A DNA stretch of 64,000 nt from Natronococcus jeotgali DSM 18795 (GTDB lineage: Archaea; Halobacteriota; Halobacteria; Halobacteriales; Natrialbaceae), in contig NZ_AOIA01000034.1 in NCBI RefSeq assembly GCF_000337695.1, forward strand, positions 62,001 to 126,000. Reading direction: 5' to 3'. Numbering within the stretch: the stretch's first letter is position 1; every line of letters begins with the position of its first letter. The translations under genes were made by a program, and so were the position numbers. Under the pieces are notes generated by a model. It had not been told where the DNA came from, did not search any database, and saw only the letters and a program-made list of their open reading frames with translations. Shown here one piece after another: positions 1 through 9,009 of the stretch.

Positions 1-535
1 GGACGAGTCGGCGGATCCGCTCGCGGAACGCCTCGAGCGATTCGGTGTTGTCGACGACGACGTCGGCACGGTCCATCGCGTCGTCCATCCCGAATCCGCG
101 CTCGCGCTCGTCGCGCTTCTCGAGGGGCTCGCCGCCGTCGTTCGCGCCGGCGTCCCGCCCGCGCGCGTCGATGCGTTCGGCCCGCACGTCGAAGGGGGCT
201 TCGATGCTGACGAGCGTAAACGCCTCGCCGAACCGCTCCTCGAAGGCGTCGACCTCGACGCCCGATCGGATCCCGTCGACCAGTACGGCGTCGTGATCCT
301 CGAGACGGTCGTCGATCATCGGCAGCGAGCGCTCGGCGATCGCCGCCGGACCGTTCTCCTCGCGAAGCGCCTGGGCGACGCCGCCGTGGTCTTTCGCGGG
401 ATCTAACCCGCGGTCGGCCGTCTCCTGGCGGACGACGTCGCCCATCGTCACGACGGGGACTCCTTCCTCTCGCGCGACGGTGGCGGCCTCGCCCTTGCCG
501 CTTCCGGGCAGTCCCACCGTTCCGATGACGTGCAT
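1..535 (-). CDS. UPF0200-type AAA family ATPase / nucleotide kinase (C-terminus beyond window)
   Basis: About 178 N-terminal residues are visible, running off the window start. The protein opens with a P-loop (GLPGSGKG, residues 8-15) directly after a beta strand, followed by TMGDVVRQE and a VDGIRS motif, the pattern of archaeal UPF0200 proteins related to dephospho-CoA kinase and adenylate kinase. The ATG at 535 is preceded by a TATA-like TTATG at 561-565 on the minus strand, about 28 bases upstream, which fits a leaderless transcript. The phosphoryl acceptor is not known for this family, so the call stays at family level. Confidence 0.85.
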   Translation of the reverse strand, partial: MHVIGTVGLPGSGKGEAATVAREEGVPVVTMGDVVRQETADRGLDPAKDHGGVAQALREENGPAAIAERSLPMIDDRLEDHDAVLVDGIRSGVEVDAFEERFGEAFTLVSIEAPFDVRAERIDARGRDAGANDGGEPLEKRDERERGFGMDDAMDRADVVVDNTESLEAFRERIRRLV

Positions 536-895
536 CGATCGAACGTACCGTCGAGACGTGCATAAGGCCTGTGTTCGTCGCTCACTGCGTCGACCCGCGG
601 GGTCGCGGCCCCTCGGTTGCTTCTCCCACAACCTCGTTATGTATCGCCATATCGAACCGAAACGAGCCGATTTCGGATCACAGACCGCTCGTAGCCCCCG
701 AAACGACGCTCTCGATTCGACCGCTCGACTCGGCTCGACTACCGGCGGTGCTTTCGGTTCTGAAACGGCGCCCGCGATCACAATCTCTCGTTTGCCGCGG
801 CTCCGTCTGTTCAGAACTCGAGCAAATCGAGAGCAATCGTCGAAACGGAACGTGGCTGTTATTTACTGACTCGAATTTGGCAACGGCTGCGTACT
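536..895. other. Intergenic region between divergent genes
   Basis: This 360-bp gap separates the divergent UPF0200 kinase and the acidic lipoprotein. I see the two expected promoters: a TTATG box near 561-565 for the leftward gene and a TTATTTAC box near 857-864 for the rightward gene. The middle part shows no convincing ORF, RNA or repeat. Confidence 0.5.
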
Positions 896-1258
896 ATGAC
901 AGCAATCGATAGACGGCGATTCACGATGGCGGCCGGCACCGGACTGATCGCGGCGATCGCGGGCTGTTCGGACGGCGGGACGGACGACGAATCCGAGAAC
1001 GGAGGGGACGAGTCCGAAAACGGGATGGACGAAAACGGAATGGACGAATCCGAGAACGGAATGGACGACGAGACCGAGAACGAAACGGACAACGAGTCCG
1101 AGGACGGCGGACTCGGCGAGGACAACGAGACCGAGAACGAAACGGACAACGAATCCGAAGACGGCGGACTCGGCGAGGACAACGAGTCCGAGAACGGAAT
1201 GGACAACGAGTCCGAGAACGGAATGGACAACGAGTCCGAGGACGGACTCGGTGACTGA
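896..1258 (+). CDS. Tat-exported acidic low-complexity lipoprotein with many N-glycosylation sequons
   Basis: The 120-residue product begins with a twin-arginine signal (DRRRFTMAAG) and a lipobox ending in AGC at residues 23-25, so it should be exported folded and lipid-anchored. The whole mature part is low complexity: repeats of DNESEDGGLGED and DNESENGM, almost only D, E, N, S, T, G and M. Eight N-E-S or N-E-T sequons fall in the last 65 residues, suggesting a heavily glycosylated, negatively charged surface stalk. No globular domain follows, so a function cannot be assigned. A TATA-like box lies about 32 bases before the ATG. Confidence 0.7.
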   Translation: MTAIDRRRFTMAAGTGLIAAIAGCSDGGTDDESENGGDESENGMDENGMDESENGMDDETENETDNESEDGGLGEDNETENETDNESEDGGLGEDNESENGMDNESENGMDNESEDGLGD

Positions 1259-1487
1259 TAGCCCCGCCGACTACCCGGGAATCTCGCGTACTCCAGCCCG
1301 AACGCGGGTGGCTCGCGGCTCCCGCTCGAGCGGAGCGACGGGGTATCGGATCGTACGGTTGCGAAGCGCCTTGGCGACGTGATCGGACGGGACGAGAGCC
1401 CGCTTTCGAAGAACGGGTTTCGGTCCCCGATTGCGCCACCGGCGAATCCCAACCGCTTATACCGTTCGACGGACGACTCGTACTCGA

Positions 1488-1562
1488 GGGCACGTAGCTC
1501 AGTCCGGAAAGAGCGTCGGACTTCTAATCCGACGGTCGTGGGTTCGAATCCCATCGTGCCCG
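1488..1562 (+). tRNA. tRNA-Arg (anticodon UCU)
   Basis: A full cloverleaf can be folded: acceptor GGGCACG/CGTGCCC with discriminator G, D-arm GCTC/GAGC, anticodon stem TCGGA/TCCGA with loop CTTCTAA (anticodon TCT), and a T-arm with TTCGAAT. CCA is not encoded. It reads AGA codons. The last 22 bases are repeated downstream at 1635-1656. Confidence 0.96.
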
Positions 1563-1634
1563 TGCAACGAGCCGCGGAGCGACGAGCAAACCGGCACGCG
1601 GGATTCGAATCAGGGAGCAGCCCGCTGCGACCGC

Positions 1635-1656
1635 GGTTCGAATCCCACCGTGCCCG
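1635..1656 (+). repeat. Duplicated 3' end of tRNA-Arg, candidate att-site relic
   Basis: These 22 bases match tRNA-Arg positions 1541-1562 with one mismatch (T1554 versus C1648). The copy covers the T-loop, the T-stem 3' strand, the acceptor 3' strand and the discriminator. Such tRNA-tail direct repeats are typical of tyrosine-recombinase attachment sites. No integrase lies between the copies, and only 72 bp separate them, so this would be a scar or an unused secondary site. Confidence 0.55.
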
Positions 1657-1823
1657 CTGATTCTGCGACGGTCGTGTCCGTTTGACCGATCGGAGCCCGA
1701 TCTTCGCACGCCGAGTGCGAGAACGCCGACGCGACCTGACCGTCCCTCGAGACGGCGCCTCGCCGTCAGTTGTCTCGACTGTGCAGGCCGCCGATACAAC
1801 CCGCTCGAGTCGCTGTCACGAAT

Positions 1824-2993
1824 ATGGACGAACCGATCGCAGACGCGGACACGTTCGCCGAACAGGCCAGTCGACGCGCGGCGACCGAGCGGGAGGCCAT
1901 CGAGTGGGCCGTCGACGAACTCGCGGCCGCGATCGACGAACGCGGAATCGATCTCGAGCCGCTGCTCGAGTACGGTCGGCGGAGCCGCGAGAGTCTGCCC
2001 GACCGTCACCGCCGGGCCTACGAGGCGATGGCCGCGGAGCTCGATGTCGATCCGGCAGTCTACGACGCGTACGTGTTCGCGTACTCCGAGCTTTGCGAGG
2101 AACTGGCCGACGGGAGGGGACGCTCCGAGAAGAACCCGAAAGGGTGTACGAACGTTCTCGTCACCCGACCGACGGTCGACTCGGAACCGTCAACAGACGC
2201 CGGATCGACGACCGGAGGGCCGCTCGTACTCAAGAACCGGGACATCGCCGGTCGGGGATCCCGTCCGAAGTCGATCGTCGAACAGCCGCCGATCGGCGAC
2301 TACTACGGGTTCCTGACCGTCGACACCTGCGGAACGATCTCGATCTTCAAGGGGGTGAACGACCGGGGGCTGGTCGCGGCGAACACCTACATCGACAGCG
2401 AGCGAGACGACGTCGAACCCGAGGACCAGCTCCGGAACGGGACCGTCATCCGGATCGTGTTAGAGGAGTGCGCCACCGTCGAGGACGCCCGGTCGCTACT
2501 CGAGTCCGTACCGACCCGACGCCTGTGCGGACAGACGCTGTTTCTCGCGGACGAAACCGACGCCGTCCTGCTCGAGATCGACCCGGTCGCCGAGCGGATC
2601 GGCGTCGACGACGCGGCCGTCGTAACGCGAACGAATCACTTCGTACTCTCGGAGTCGACCGAGACGGAGAGTTCGATCGAGCGCCGGGACCGGGCCCTGT
2701 CGCTGCTCGAGGACGCCGACCAAATCGATCGGGACGATCTGTGGGAGCTCGCGCGGGATCACGAGAACGGCCCGGGAGACGACTCGATCTGCCGGCATCC
2801 GGAACCCGAGACGGACGAGCCACACGCGTTCGGTCAGCTGACGACCGCGAGCGCGGCCGTTCTCGAGGGCGGCTCGCCGACGATCGAGGTCGCGATGGGC
2901 AACCCCTGCAGGGCCGACCGCACGCGGTGTTCGTTCGGCGACGAGATCCCGACCGATCTTCGAACGGGGCGCCGGTGGCTCGATCGTCGATGA
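1824..2993 (+). CDS. C45-family Ntn hydrolase / acyl-CoA:6-APA acyltransferase-like protein
   Basis: The 389-residue protein has the architecture of MEROPS family C45 and its relatives: a helical N-terminal stretch, then a candidate autocatalytic site KGCTNV with the nucleophile Cys at residue 108, followed by an LKNRD strand and KGVNDRGL, AANTY and NHF motifs of the Ntn fold. Family members cleave themselves before the Cys and then hydrolyse or transfer acyl groups on amides; the substrate here is unknown. I chose ATG 1824 over an in-frame ATG at 1770 because homology-like sequence starts there and the extension is Arg/Pro-rich. The gene stands alone. Confidence 0.75.
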   Translation: MDEPIADADTFAEQASRRAATEREAIEWAVDELAAAIDERGIDLEPLLEYGRRSRESLPDRHRRAYEAMAAELDVDPAVYDAYVFAYSELCEELADGRGRSEKNPKGCTNVLVTRPTVDSEPSTDAGSTTGGPLVLKNRDIAGRGSRPKSIVEQPPIGDYYGFLTVDTCGTISIFKGVNDRGLVAANTYIDSERDDVEPEDQLRNGTVIRIVLEECATVEDARSLLESVPTRRLCGQTLFLADETDAVLLEIDPVAERIGVDDAAVVTRTNHFVLSESTETESSIERRDRALSLLEDADQIDRDDLWELARDHENGPGDDSICRHPEPETDEPHAFGQLTTASAAVLEGGSPTIEVAMGNPCRADRTRCSFGDEIPTDLRTGRRWLDRR

Positions 2994-3024
2994 CCCTCGC
3001 CGCTCGACGCGGAGCTCGCGTCGC

Positions 3025-4110
3025 TCAGGCTCGGACGCGTGCCCGTTCGAGGTCGGCCTCGAGTCGACGCGCCGCCTCGAGTCGGAGCCGCTTCGCTCGG
3101 CGTTTCGCGAGCCGCGAGTCGGGGAGTCGATCCGCGAACGGCTCGTAGGCCCCGGGGGAGAACCCGAGTTCCCGCAGGTAGCCGCTTACGCTCGGGCTCT
3201 CGAGTCCGTCGTGGACCGCTGCGTCGGTGACCGATTCGACGGTTCCGAAGTCGGGAAGCGTCAGCTTCCCGTCGGCGGCGTCGGTCGCGGACTCGGCGCC
3301 GTCGACGACGGTACCGCGGGCGTCGGCGTGTGCGACGATCGATCGCACCGTCTCGGCCAGCCGGAGCACCTCGCTCGGCAGGGCCGCGTCCGGCGAGCGC
3401 CACTCGACGGTCGGCATCGCCTTCCGCAACCGAACGGGGGTCCAGACCGCGTCGTAGGGATCGAACTCGTCGTCGAAGCGAGCCGGTTCGACGCCGCGGT
3501 CGAGGGCGCGCTCGCGGAACCCGTCGTAGGCGTCCTCGAGTCGCCGTTCCCAGTCGGCGACGCCGTCGACGTAGGGCCAGAGCTGGCCCTGTTCGGGGCA
3601 GGCCTCGTAGCACGAGCGCCGGTAGAGGTAGGGACGCGCACACTCGACGATGCGCTCCCCGCGGTAGTGCGACGAGCTGTTGAGGAGGACGAACGCGGGA
3701 TCGATCGCCGTCAGGGCGTTGAGCTGAGCGGCGACGTTCGATTGCTCGAAGTGCATGTGCGTGCCGGCACAGATGCGGGCGTCGTCGAACGTCGGTCCCA
3801 CGATCCGGCGCTGGAGATCGGTCCCGCGCTTTTCCCGGTACGGAACGTCCGCCGGCGAGGCGTACAACGGGGTCGCGAGCGGAACGAGTCGCTTGTCCCG
3901 GTCGCGTGCCGCGTCCACGACGCGTTCGATCTCTCCGAGGAACTCCTCGCGGAGCTCGGCCGTCGACGAACAGGGCGTTGTCTTGATTTCGAGCATCGGC
4001 TCGACGAACTCGGGATCGACCTGATCCGAGACGTCGAGCAGTGTTTCGGGTGGTACCAGATCGCCGCCGTCGTCGACGACCCAGTACTCCACCTCGAGGC
4101 TGGTTTTCAT
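3025..4110 (-). CDS. Glutamate-cysteine ligase family (GCS2) protein
   Basis: The 361-residue protein starts MKTSLEVEYWVVDDGG, the first beta strand of GCS2 carboxylate-amine ligases, followed by EPMLEIKTTPCSS, GTHMHFEQSN and a YRGERI segment that correspond to substrate and metal-binding parts of the family. Haloarchaea make gamma-glutamylcysteine as their main thiol, using a GCS2 enzyme. This gene may be that enzyme or a paralogue that joins glutamate to another amine; the sequence cannot decide. The longer open frame upstream to 4686 is Arg-rich and not coding-like, so ATG 4110 is preferred. Confidence 0.75.
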   Translation of the reverse strand: MKTSLEVEYWVVDDGGDLVPPETLLDVSDQVDPEFVEPMLEIKTTPCSSTAELREEFLGEIERVVDAARDRDKRLVPLATPLYASPADVPYREKRGTDLQRRIVGPTFDDARICAGTHMHFEQSNVAAQLNALTAIDPAFVLLNSSSHYRGERIVECARPYLYRRSCYEACPEQGQLWPYVDGVADWERRLEDAYDGFRERALDRGVEPARFDDEFDPYDAVWTPVRLRKAMPTVEWRSPDAALPSEVLRLAETVRSIVAHADARGTVVDGAESATDAADGKLTLPDFGTVESVTDAAVHDGLESPSVSGYLRELGFSPGAYEPFADRLPDSRLAKRRAKRLRLEAARRLEADLERARVRA

Positions 4111-4528
4111 AGATGTCTCCGTTGAGCTGCGGTATCGTCCGACCGTCGGGCGGATCGCCGTCGGGTCGTCGCTGCAGTCGAACGCTATCGATCGAACCGC
4201 GAGCCGGCGTCCGATTCTTTCTCTCCGGATGACGGGGTATGCCGCTCTCGGGTGAAGCGCTTGAGCCTGCACGCGACGGGCCTTCGACTCTCGACGAACG
4301 CCGGTGCAGGCGTACGGACTCCATGCCGTCGATACTGGGGTCGTCCCGTCTCGTCGGTGCGAGGTTCGACAACCGAAGGCGGCAAAGAGTCGACCGCGAC
4401 CGGGCGGCAGTGGCGACGAGCGAACCGGCGACGGCTCGACTCCGACGAGAGGTGTCGCTTCGGCGGACGATCGCACGACCGTGATGGTTGGATCGGGTCT
4501 TATCCAGTTGCAGCGCTTACGGACAACC
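4111..4528. other. Intergenic region between divergent genes
   Basis: A 418-bp gap separates the leftward GCS2 ligase and the rightward cupredoxin-like lipoprotein. It contains the rightward promoter at 4500-4505. The open frames across it are Arg/Ser-rich and lack ribosome-binding sites or recognisable sequence. I see no RNA gene. Confidence 0.4.
4500..4505 (+). promoter_or_regulatory. TATA-like box of the cupredoxin-like lipoprotein
   Basis: TTATCC lies 24-29 bases before GTG 4529. This is the spacing of haloarchaeal leaderless promoters, and it decides the start codon in favour of GTG 4529 over ATG 4484. Confidence 0.5.
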
Positions 4529-5032
4529 GTGACCGCAGCCAGCCCGACCAGACGCCGCGTGCTCTCGCGTCTCTGTCTCGCGGCAGGGACGCTGCTCACC
4601 GCCGGATGCGTCGGATCGGGCGACGACGCGGACGACGAGGACGAAGCGCCGATCGTCGACGCCGCGCGCTCGCTCGAGAACGACACCGACCCCGAGACGT
4701 GGCGGGACGTCTCGGAGATCCGCCTCGACGCCTACGTCGGCGGCTGGGTCGGCGTCGAACCCGCCCACGTCGACCGCGTCGAGAACCCGACGCTGGTGCT
4801 GTTCGCGGATCGATCCTACGAGATCACGATCGAGAACCGCGACAACGTGAAACACAACCTGGCGATCTGGGACGCCGACGGCGAGCGCGTCGGGGAGCAC
4901 GCGACGGACGTCGTCGTCAACACGGGGACGACCGAAACGCTCGCGTTCACGGCGACCGAAGAGATGGCGATCTACATCTGCGAACACCAGCCCCGGATCC
5001 AGCTCGGCGACCTCGAGATCGTCGCCGAGTGA
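4529..5032 (+). CDS. Tat lipoprotein with cupredoxin-like domain
   Basis: The product is 167 residues from GTG 4529. It has a twin-arginine motif (TRRRVLSRL, residues 7-15), a hydrophobic stretch and a lipobox LTAGC with Cys 27. The C-terminal part (NVKHNLAIWD, then YICEHQPRIQLGDLEI) resembles the last strands of halocyanin/plastocyanin-type cupredoxins. The usual CEHHPGM-like copper loop reads CEHQPRI, so one His and the axial Met appear to be replaced. It may therefore bind copper poorly or serve a different role. Expected location is the outer face of the membrane. Confidence 0.7.
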   Translation: MTAASPTRRRVLSRLCLAAGTLLTAGCVGSGDDADDEDEAPIVDAARSLENDTDPETWRDVSEIRLDAYVGGWVGVEPAHVDRVENPTLVLFADRSYEITIENRDNVKHNLAIWDADGERVGEHATDVVVNTGTTETLAFTATEEMAIYICEHQPRIQLGDLEIVAE

Positions 5033-5055
5033 GCCGGACCGCGGCTCGCGGTCGC

Positions 5056-5469
5056 TCACCGAACGATAGTCACCGGTACCGGCGCCCGCCGGGCGATGCG
5101 CTCGGCGACGCTGCCGAGCAGGACCCGGGAAACGCCCTCGCGGCCGTGGCTGCCGATGACGATGTGGTCGATGTCGTGTTCCTCGGCGAAGGAGACGACC
5201 TCGCGTTCGGGTTTGCCGACGGCGGTCTCGGTCCGGAACTCGACGTCTTCGGTATCGATCTCCGCCGTGGCGTCCGCGAGTTCGCTCGCGGCCTTCTCCT
5301 CGCGGTCCCGCAGCGCCTCCTGCAGGAGGTTGATTCCGGCCTCCGTGGAGCCGTCCGCGGCCTCGACGACCCGCAGCAGGACGATCTCCTCGTCGGCGTG
5401 AGCGTCGAACGCGTACTCTACCGCCTTTCGTGCCGGCGCCGAACCGTCGTATGCGACGAGTACCGTCAT
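5056..5469 (-). CDS. Universal stress protein UspA family
   Basis: The 137-residue single Usp domain starts MTVLVAYDGS and ends with the ATP-binding signature GSHGREGVSRVLLGSVAERI followed by VPVTIVR, which is complete for the family. These proteins dimerise in the cytoplasm and respond to stress; the ligand and partner are unknown. It is convergent with the cupredoxin-like lipoprotein gene, with 23 bases between stop codons. The ATG at 5469 is the family start. Confidence 0.9.
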   Translation of the reverse strand: MTVLVAYDGSAPARKAVEYAFDAHADEEIVLLRVVEAADGSTEAGINLLQEALRDREEKAASELADATAEIDTEDVEFRTETAVGKPEREVVSFAEEHDIDHIVIGSHGREGVSRVLLGSVAERIARRAPVPVTIVR

Positions 5470-5600
5470 ACGATCCCTACCCGATTCGACGTTATAAACG
5501 CGATGCACGAACCGTCTTCGCGGGTCCTCGTCCGACGTCCGAACTTCGCCTCGAGCGTGCGTGCGGGAGTCGCGAGGGCACCGCTTCGACTCGAGGCGGT

Positions 5601-5675
5601 TTAGTCGTCGAAGCCCTCCTCGAACCGGAAGGTGCCGTTTCGCTGGACGACCTCGCCGTCGATTTCGATGCGGGA
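5601..5675 (-). pseudogene. Relic of an M29 aminopeptidase C-terminus
   Basis: Read leftward, these 25 codons encode DSRIEIDGEVVQRNGTFR plus EEGFDD and a stop, almost the same as the last residues of the intact M29 aminopeptidase gene at 5773. Similarity ends abruptly at 5675 and no start or catalytic part precedes it. It looks like the tail left by deletion or partial duplication of a paralogue. Confidence 0.7.
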
Positions 5676-5772
5676 GTCGCTCCAACCGTTTTCCGCTCGG
5701 GTCGCCGGAGGCGACCACTCGCGCAAAACCGTTGATGGAAAAGCCGCTCGCTCCCGTCGGTCGCTCGCGGTA

Positions 5773-6867
5773 CTACGCTTCGAAGCCGTCCTCGAACCGG
5801 AAGGTGCCGTTCCGCTGGACGACCTCGCCGTCGATCTCGATGCGGGAGTCCTCGCTCATGTCGACGATCATGTCGACGTGGACGGCCGATTCGTTCGCCT
5901 CGTTGCCCTCCCCGACGGTGTCGTCGTAGGCTCGGCCGACCGCCATGTGGACCGTGTCGCCCATCTTCTCGTCGAACAGCATGTTGTAGGTAAACCGGTC
6001 GATGTCGCGGTTCATCCCGATCCCGAGCTCGCCCAGTCGGCGGGCGCCGTCGTCGGTCTCGAGGACGTTCGTCAACACGGCCTCGTTTTTCGCCGCCGAG
6101 TGCTCGACGACCTCGCCGTCCTCGAACTCGAGGAAGACGTCGGTGATCTCGCGACCCTGGTGGTACAGCGGCATGTCGAACAGTACCTCGCCCTCGACGC
6201 TGTCGGGGACGGGCGCGGTGAAGACCTCCCCGCCGGGGAGGTTGTGCTCGCCGTGGTCGTTGAGCGTCGGGTTGCCCGCGATCGACATCGTGACGTCGGT
6301 CGTCTCGCCGCTGACGATGCGGATCTCCTCGCCGTCGTCCATCAGCTCGACCATGTTTTCCTGGTGGTCGCGCTGGGCCTCCCAGTCCTTGTTGACGGCG
6401 TCCCAGACGAACCCCTCGTAGGCCTCGGTGCTCATCTCGGCGAGCTGGGCGTTCGCGGGCGCGGGGAACTGCGTGAGACACCACCGCGTCGAGAGCCGTT
6501 CCTCGAGGATCGGCTGGCGGGCCTGTCGGGAGGCCGCCTGCGTCTCGGGGTCGACGTCGCTCGTTTGCGTGACGTTGTCGCTGGCCCGGATCGCGACGTA
6601 GACGTCGGTGTTTTCGATGAGCGCGAGCTCGTGGTCGGGCGTCTCGAACTCGTCGTCGGAGGCGCGGAGGTAGGCCCGTCGCAGGCGCTTTCCGGTTCGC
6701 TGACTGGTCGCGACGGGGTTTGCGCCGCGGTCGCCGATCACCTCGTGGAGGGCGACGGCCAGGTCCTCGGCGACGGGGTGAGCGTCGACGACGACGTTGT
6801 CACCCTCCTGGAGGTCGACGGAGTGGTTCGCGATGATCTCGGCGTGTTCGCGGATGCGCGGGTCCAT
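5773..6867 (-). CDS. Aminopeptidase, M29 family
   Basis: The 364-residue protein is full length for family M29 (thermophilic aminopeptidase T/AmpS). It starts MDPRIREHAEIIANHSVDL, and the C-terminal half holds GELGIGMN, FDEKMGDTVHMAVG and ESAVHVDMIVD, which carry the Glu, His and Asp residues that bind two metal ions in this family. It would remove N-terminal residues from peptides in the cytoplasm. The upstream extension of the open frame to 6975 has no family similarity, so ATG 6867 is chosen. A copy of its 3' end lies just downstream. Confidence 0.9.
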   Translation of the reverse strand: MDPRIREHAEIIANHSVDLQEGDNVVVDAHPVAEDLAVALHEVIGDRGANPVATSQRTGKRLRRAYLRASDDEFETPDHELALIENTDVYVAIRASDNVTQTSDVDPETQAASRQARQPILEERLSTRWCLTQFPAPANAQLAEMSTEAYEGFVWDAVNKDWEAQRDHQENMVELMDDGEEIRIVSGETTDVTMSIAGNPTLNDHGEHNLPGGEVFTAPVPDSVEGEVLFDMPLYHQGREITDVFLEFEDGEVVEHSAAKNEAVLTNVLETDDGARRLGELGIGMNRDIDRFTYNMLFDEKMGDTVHMAVGRAYDDTVGEGNEANESAVHVDMIVDMSEDSRIEIDGEVVQRNGTFRFEDGFEA

Positions 6868-7043
6868 GTGACACAGATCTTGCCACGCCGGAATACCGTT
6901 TTCGAATCGAAATCCCGGCGCCGATCGGCCGTCCCGGGCCGTCGGGCGATCGCGCCGGAAATCGAGGGGTCCCACGGCCGACCCCGAGGGGACCGCGCCT
7001 CGAGAGCGGCGGCTATTTGGCGGATCGTCGGCTACCCGGACCC

Positions 7044-8060
<1,017 letters not shown>

Positions 8061-8061
8061 C

Positions 8062-8193
8062 TTAGCGTCCCTCCATCCCGTCGCGGAACTCGAGGACCGT
8101 GCGCCGCAACAGGAGGTACGTAAAGAAGATCAGTCCGAGCAGGATCAGGACGATCGCGATGATAACCGGATCGTCGGGGAGGAAACCGAGCAT
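8062..8193 (-). CDS. Small single-pass membrane protein
   Basis: A 43-residue ORF reads MLGFLPDDPVIIAIVLILLG and continues with IFFTYLLLRRTVLEF. It has one transmembrane helix (about residues 9-28) followed by a basic then acidic cytoplasmic tail. Its stop begins one base after that of the convergent threonine aldolase gene. The hydrophobic-then-charged organisation and good haloarchaeal codon use support a real gene. Function unknown. Confidence 0.65.
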   Translation of the reverse strand: MLGFLPDDPVIIAIVLILLGLIFFTYLLLRRTVLEFRDGMEGR

Positions 8194-8367
8194 ACTCGAG
8201 CCGTACAGCGCGGGTCCGCAAAACCGTTTCGGCGTTTTATTTCTTATACACCAACGGTGTAGTATTCGGTGGCGACTCCCCGCATCTTCCGGCGACGGCC
8301 GCGTCTCTCACCCGCTGTCTCCCTCGTCGGCCTCGTCGATCGATCGCCTCCGACGATCCGCTCGCAC

Positions 8368-8877
8368 TCACGCCCGGACGTCGATGGTCTCGAGGACGGT
8401 CCCGTCGGGCTGGCGGAGCTCGCCGACCAGCCCGTCGCCGTCGCGCTCGAGGACGGCGAATCCCGGTCGGTTACCGCGGGGCTGGGCGTGGCTGCCGGGA
8501 TTTATGAGGACCGCGTCGCCGGCGTCGACGACGGTCGGTCGGTGGGTGTGACCCGAGACGACGACGTCGGCGTCCCGCGAGCGACCGAACATCGCCAGCC
8601 CGGTTGCCCCGCCCTCGCGGCGGTGGGTGACGGCGAACCGAGCCCCGCCCGCCTCGACGACGCGGGCCGTCGGCAGCCGCTCCCGGACCGCCGCGCCGTC
8701 GGCGTTGCCGTGGACGGCAAACAGCCGCGAGCACTCCGCTCGGAAGGCCTCGAGCGCCGCCACGCTCGTGAAGTCGCCGGCGTGGATCACGGTGTCGGCC
8801 GTCCGGGCCGCCTCGAGGGCCTCGCCGGTGAGTTCGTGGCCGTCGCCGCTGTGGGTGTCCGCAAAGATCGCGATCAT
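8368..8877 (-). CDS. Metallophosphoesterase, YfcE/MJ0936-type phosphodiesterase
   Basis: The 169-residue protein carries the complete calcineurin-like metal-binding set: FADTHS (residues 6-11), HAGDFTS, VHGNADG and VSGHTHRP, spaced as in YfcE/MJ0936. It is predicted to be a cytoplasmic, metal-dependent phosphodiesterase with an unknown natural substrate. It starts directly with the first beta strand (MIAIFADTH), so ATG 8877 is firm. It is divergent from the CDF transporter. Confidence 0.92.
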   Translation of the reverse strand: MIAIFADTHSGDGHELTGEALEAARTADTVIHAGDFTSVAALEAFRAECSRLFAVHGNADGAAVRERLPTARVVEAGGARFAVTHRREGGATGLAMFGRSRDADVVVSGHTHRPTVVDAGDAVLINPGSHAQPRGNRPGFAVLERDGDGLVGELRQPDGTVLETIDVRA

Positions 8878-9009
8878 GGTCGCCCTTCGGGAGTCCCCGT
8901 CAGGTTCCTTTCGGTGTCGGCGGCGCCGTTTCGGACCGCGCGCCCTCGGCGGGGTACCCGGATCTAGAACGGCTCACACTTTAACCCCGACCGTCCGTAC
9001 TCCCAGTCG

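Noticed and set aside
1000-1258. Short repeats that could suggest a CRISPR array
   Set aside because: The repeats are in frame, have no constant spacing with unique spacers, and encode acidic glycosylation-sequon repeats of a lipoprotein.
1488-1823. A complete integrated element at tRNA-Arg
   Set aside because: The two tail copies are only 94 bp apart and no integrase or foreign-looking gene is near; only a scar is supported.
2834-4372. A 512-codon minus-strand open frame over the GCS2 ligase
   Set aside because: The product is Arg-rich without motifs and it overlaps a recognised enzyme in another frame; it is a typical shadow in high-GC DNA.
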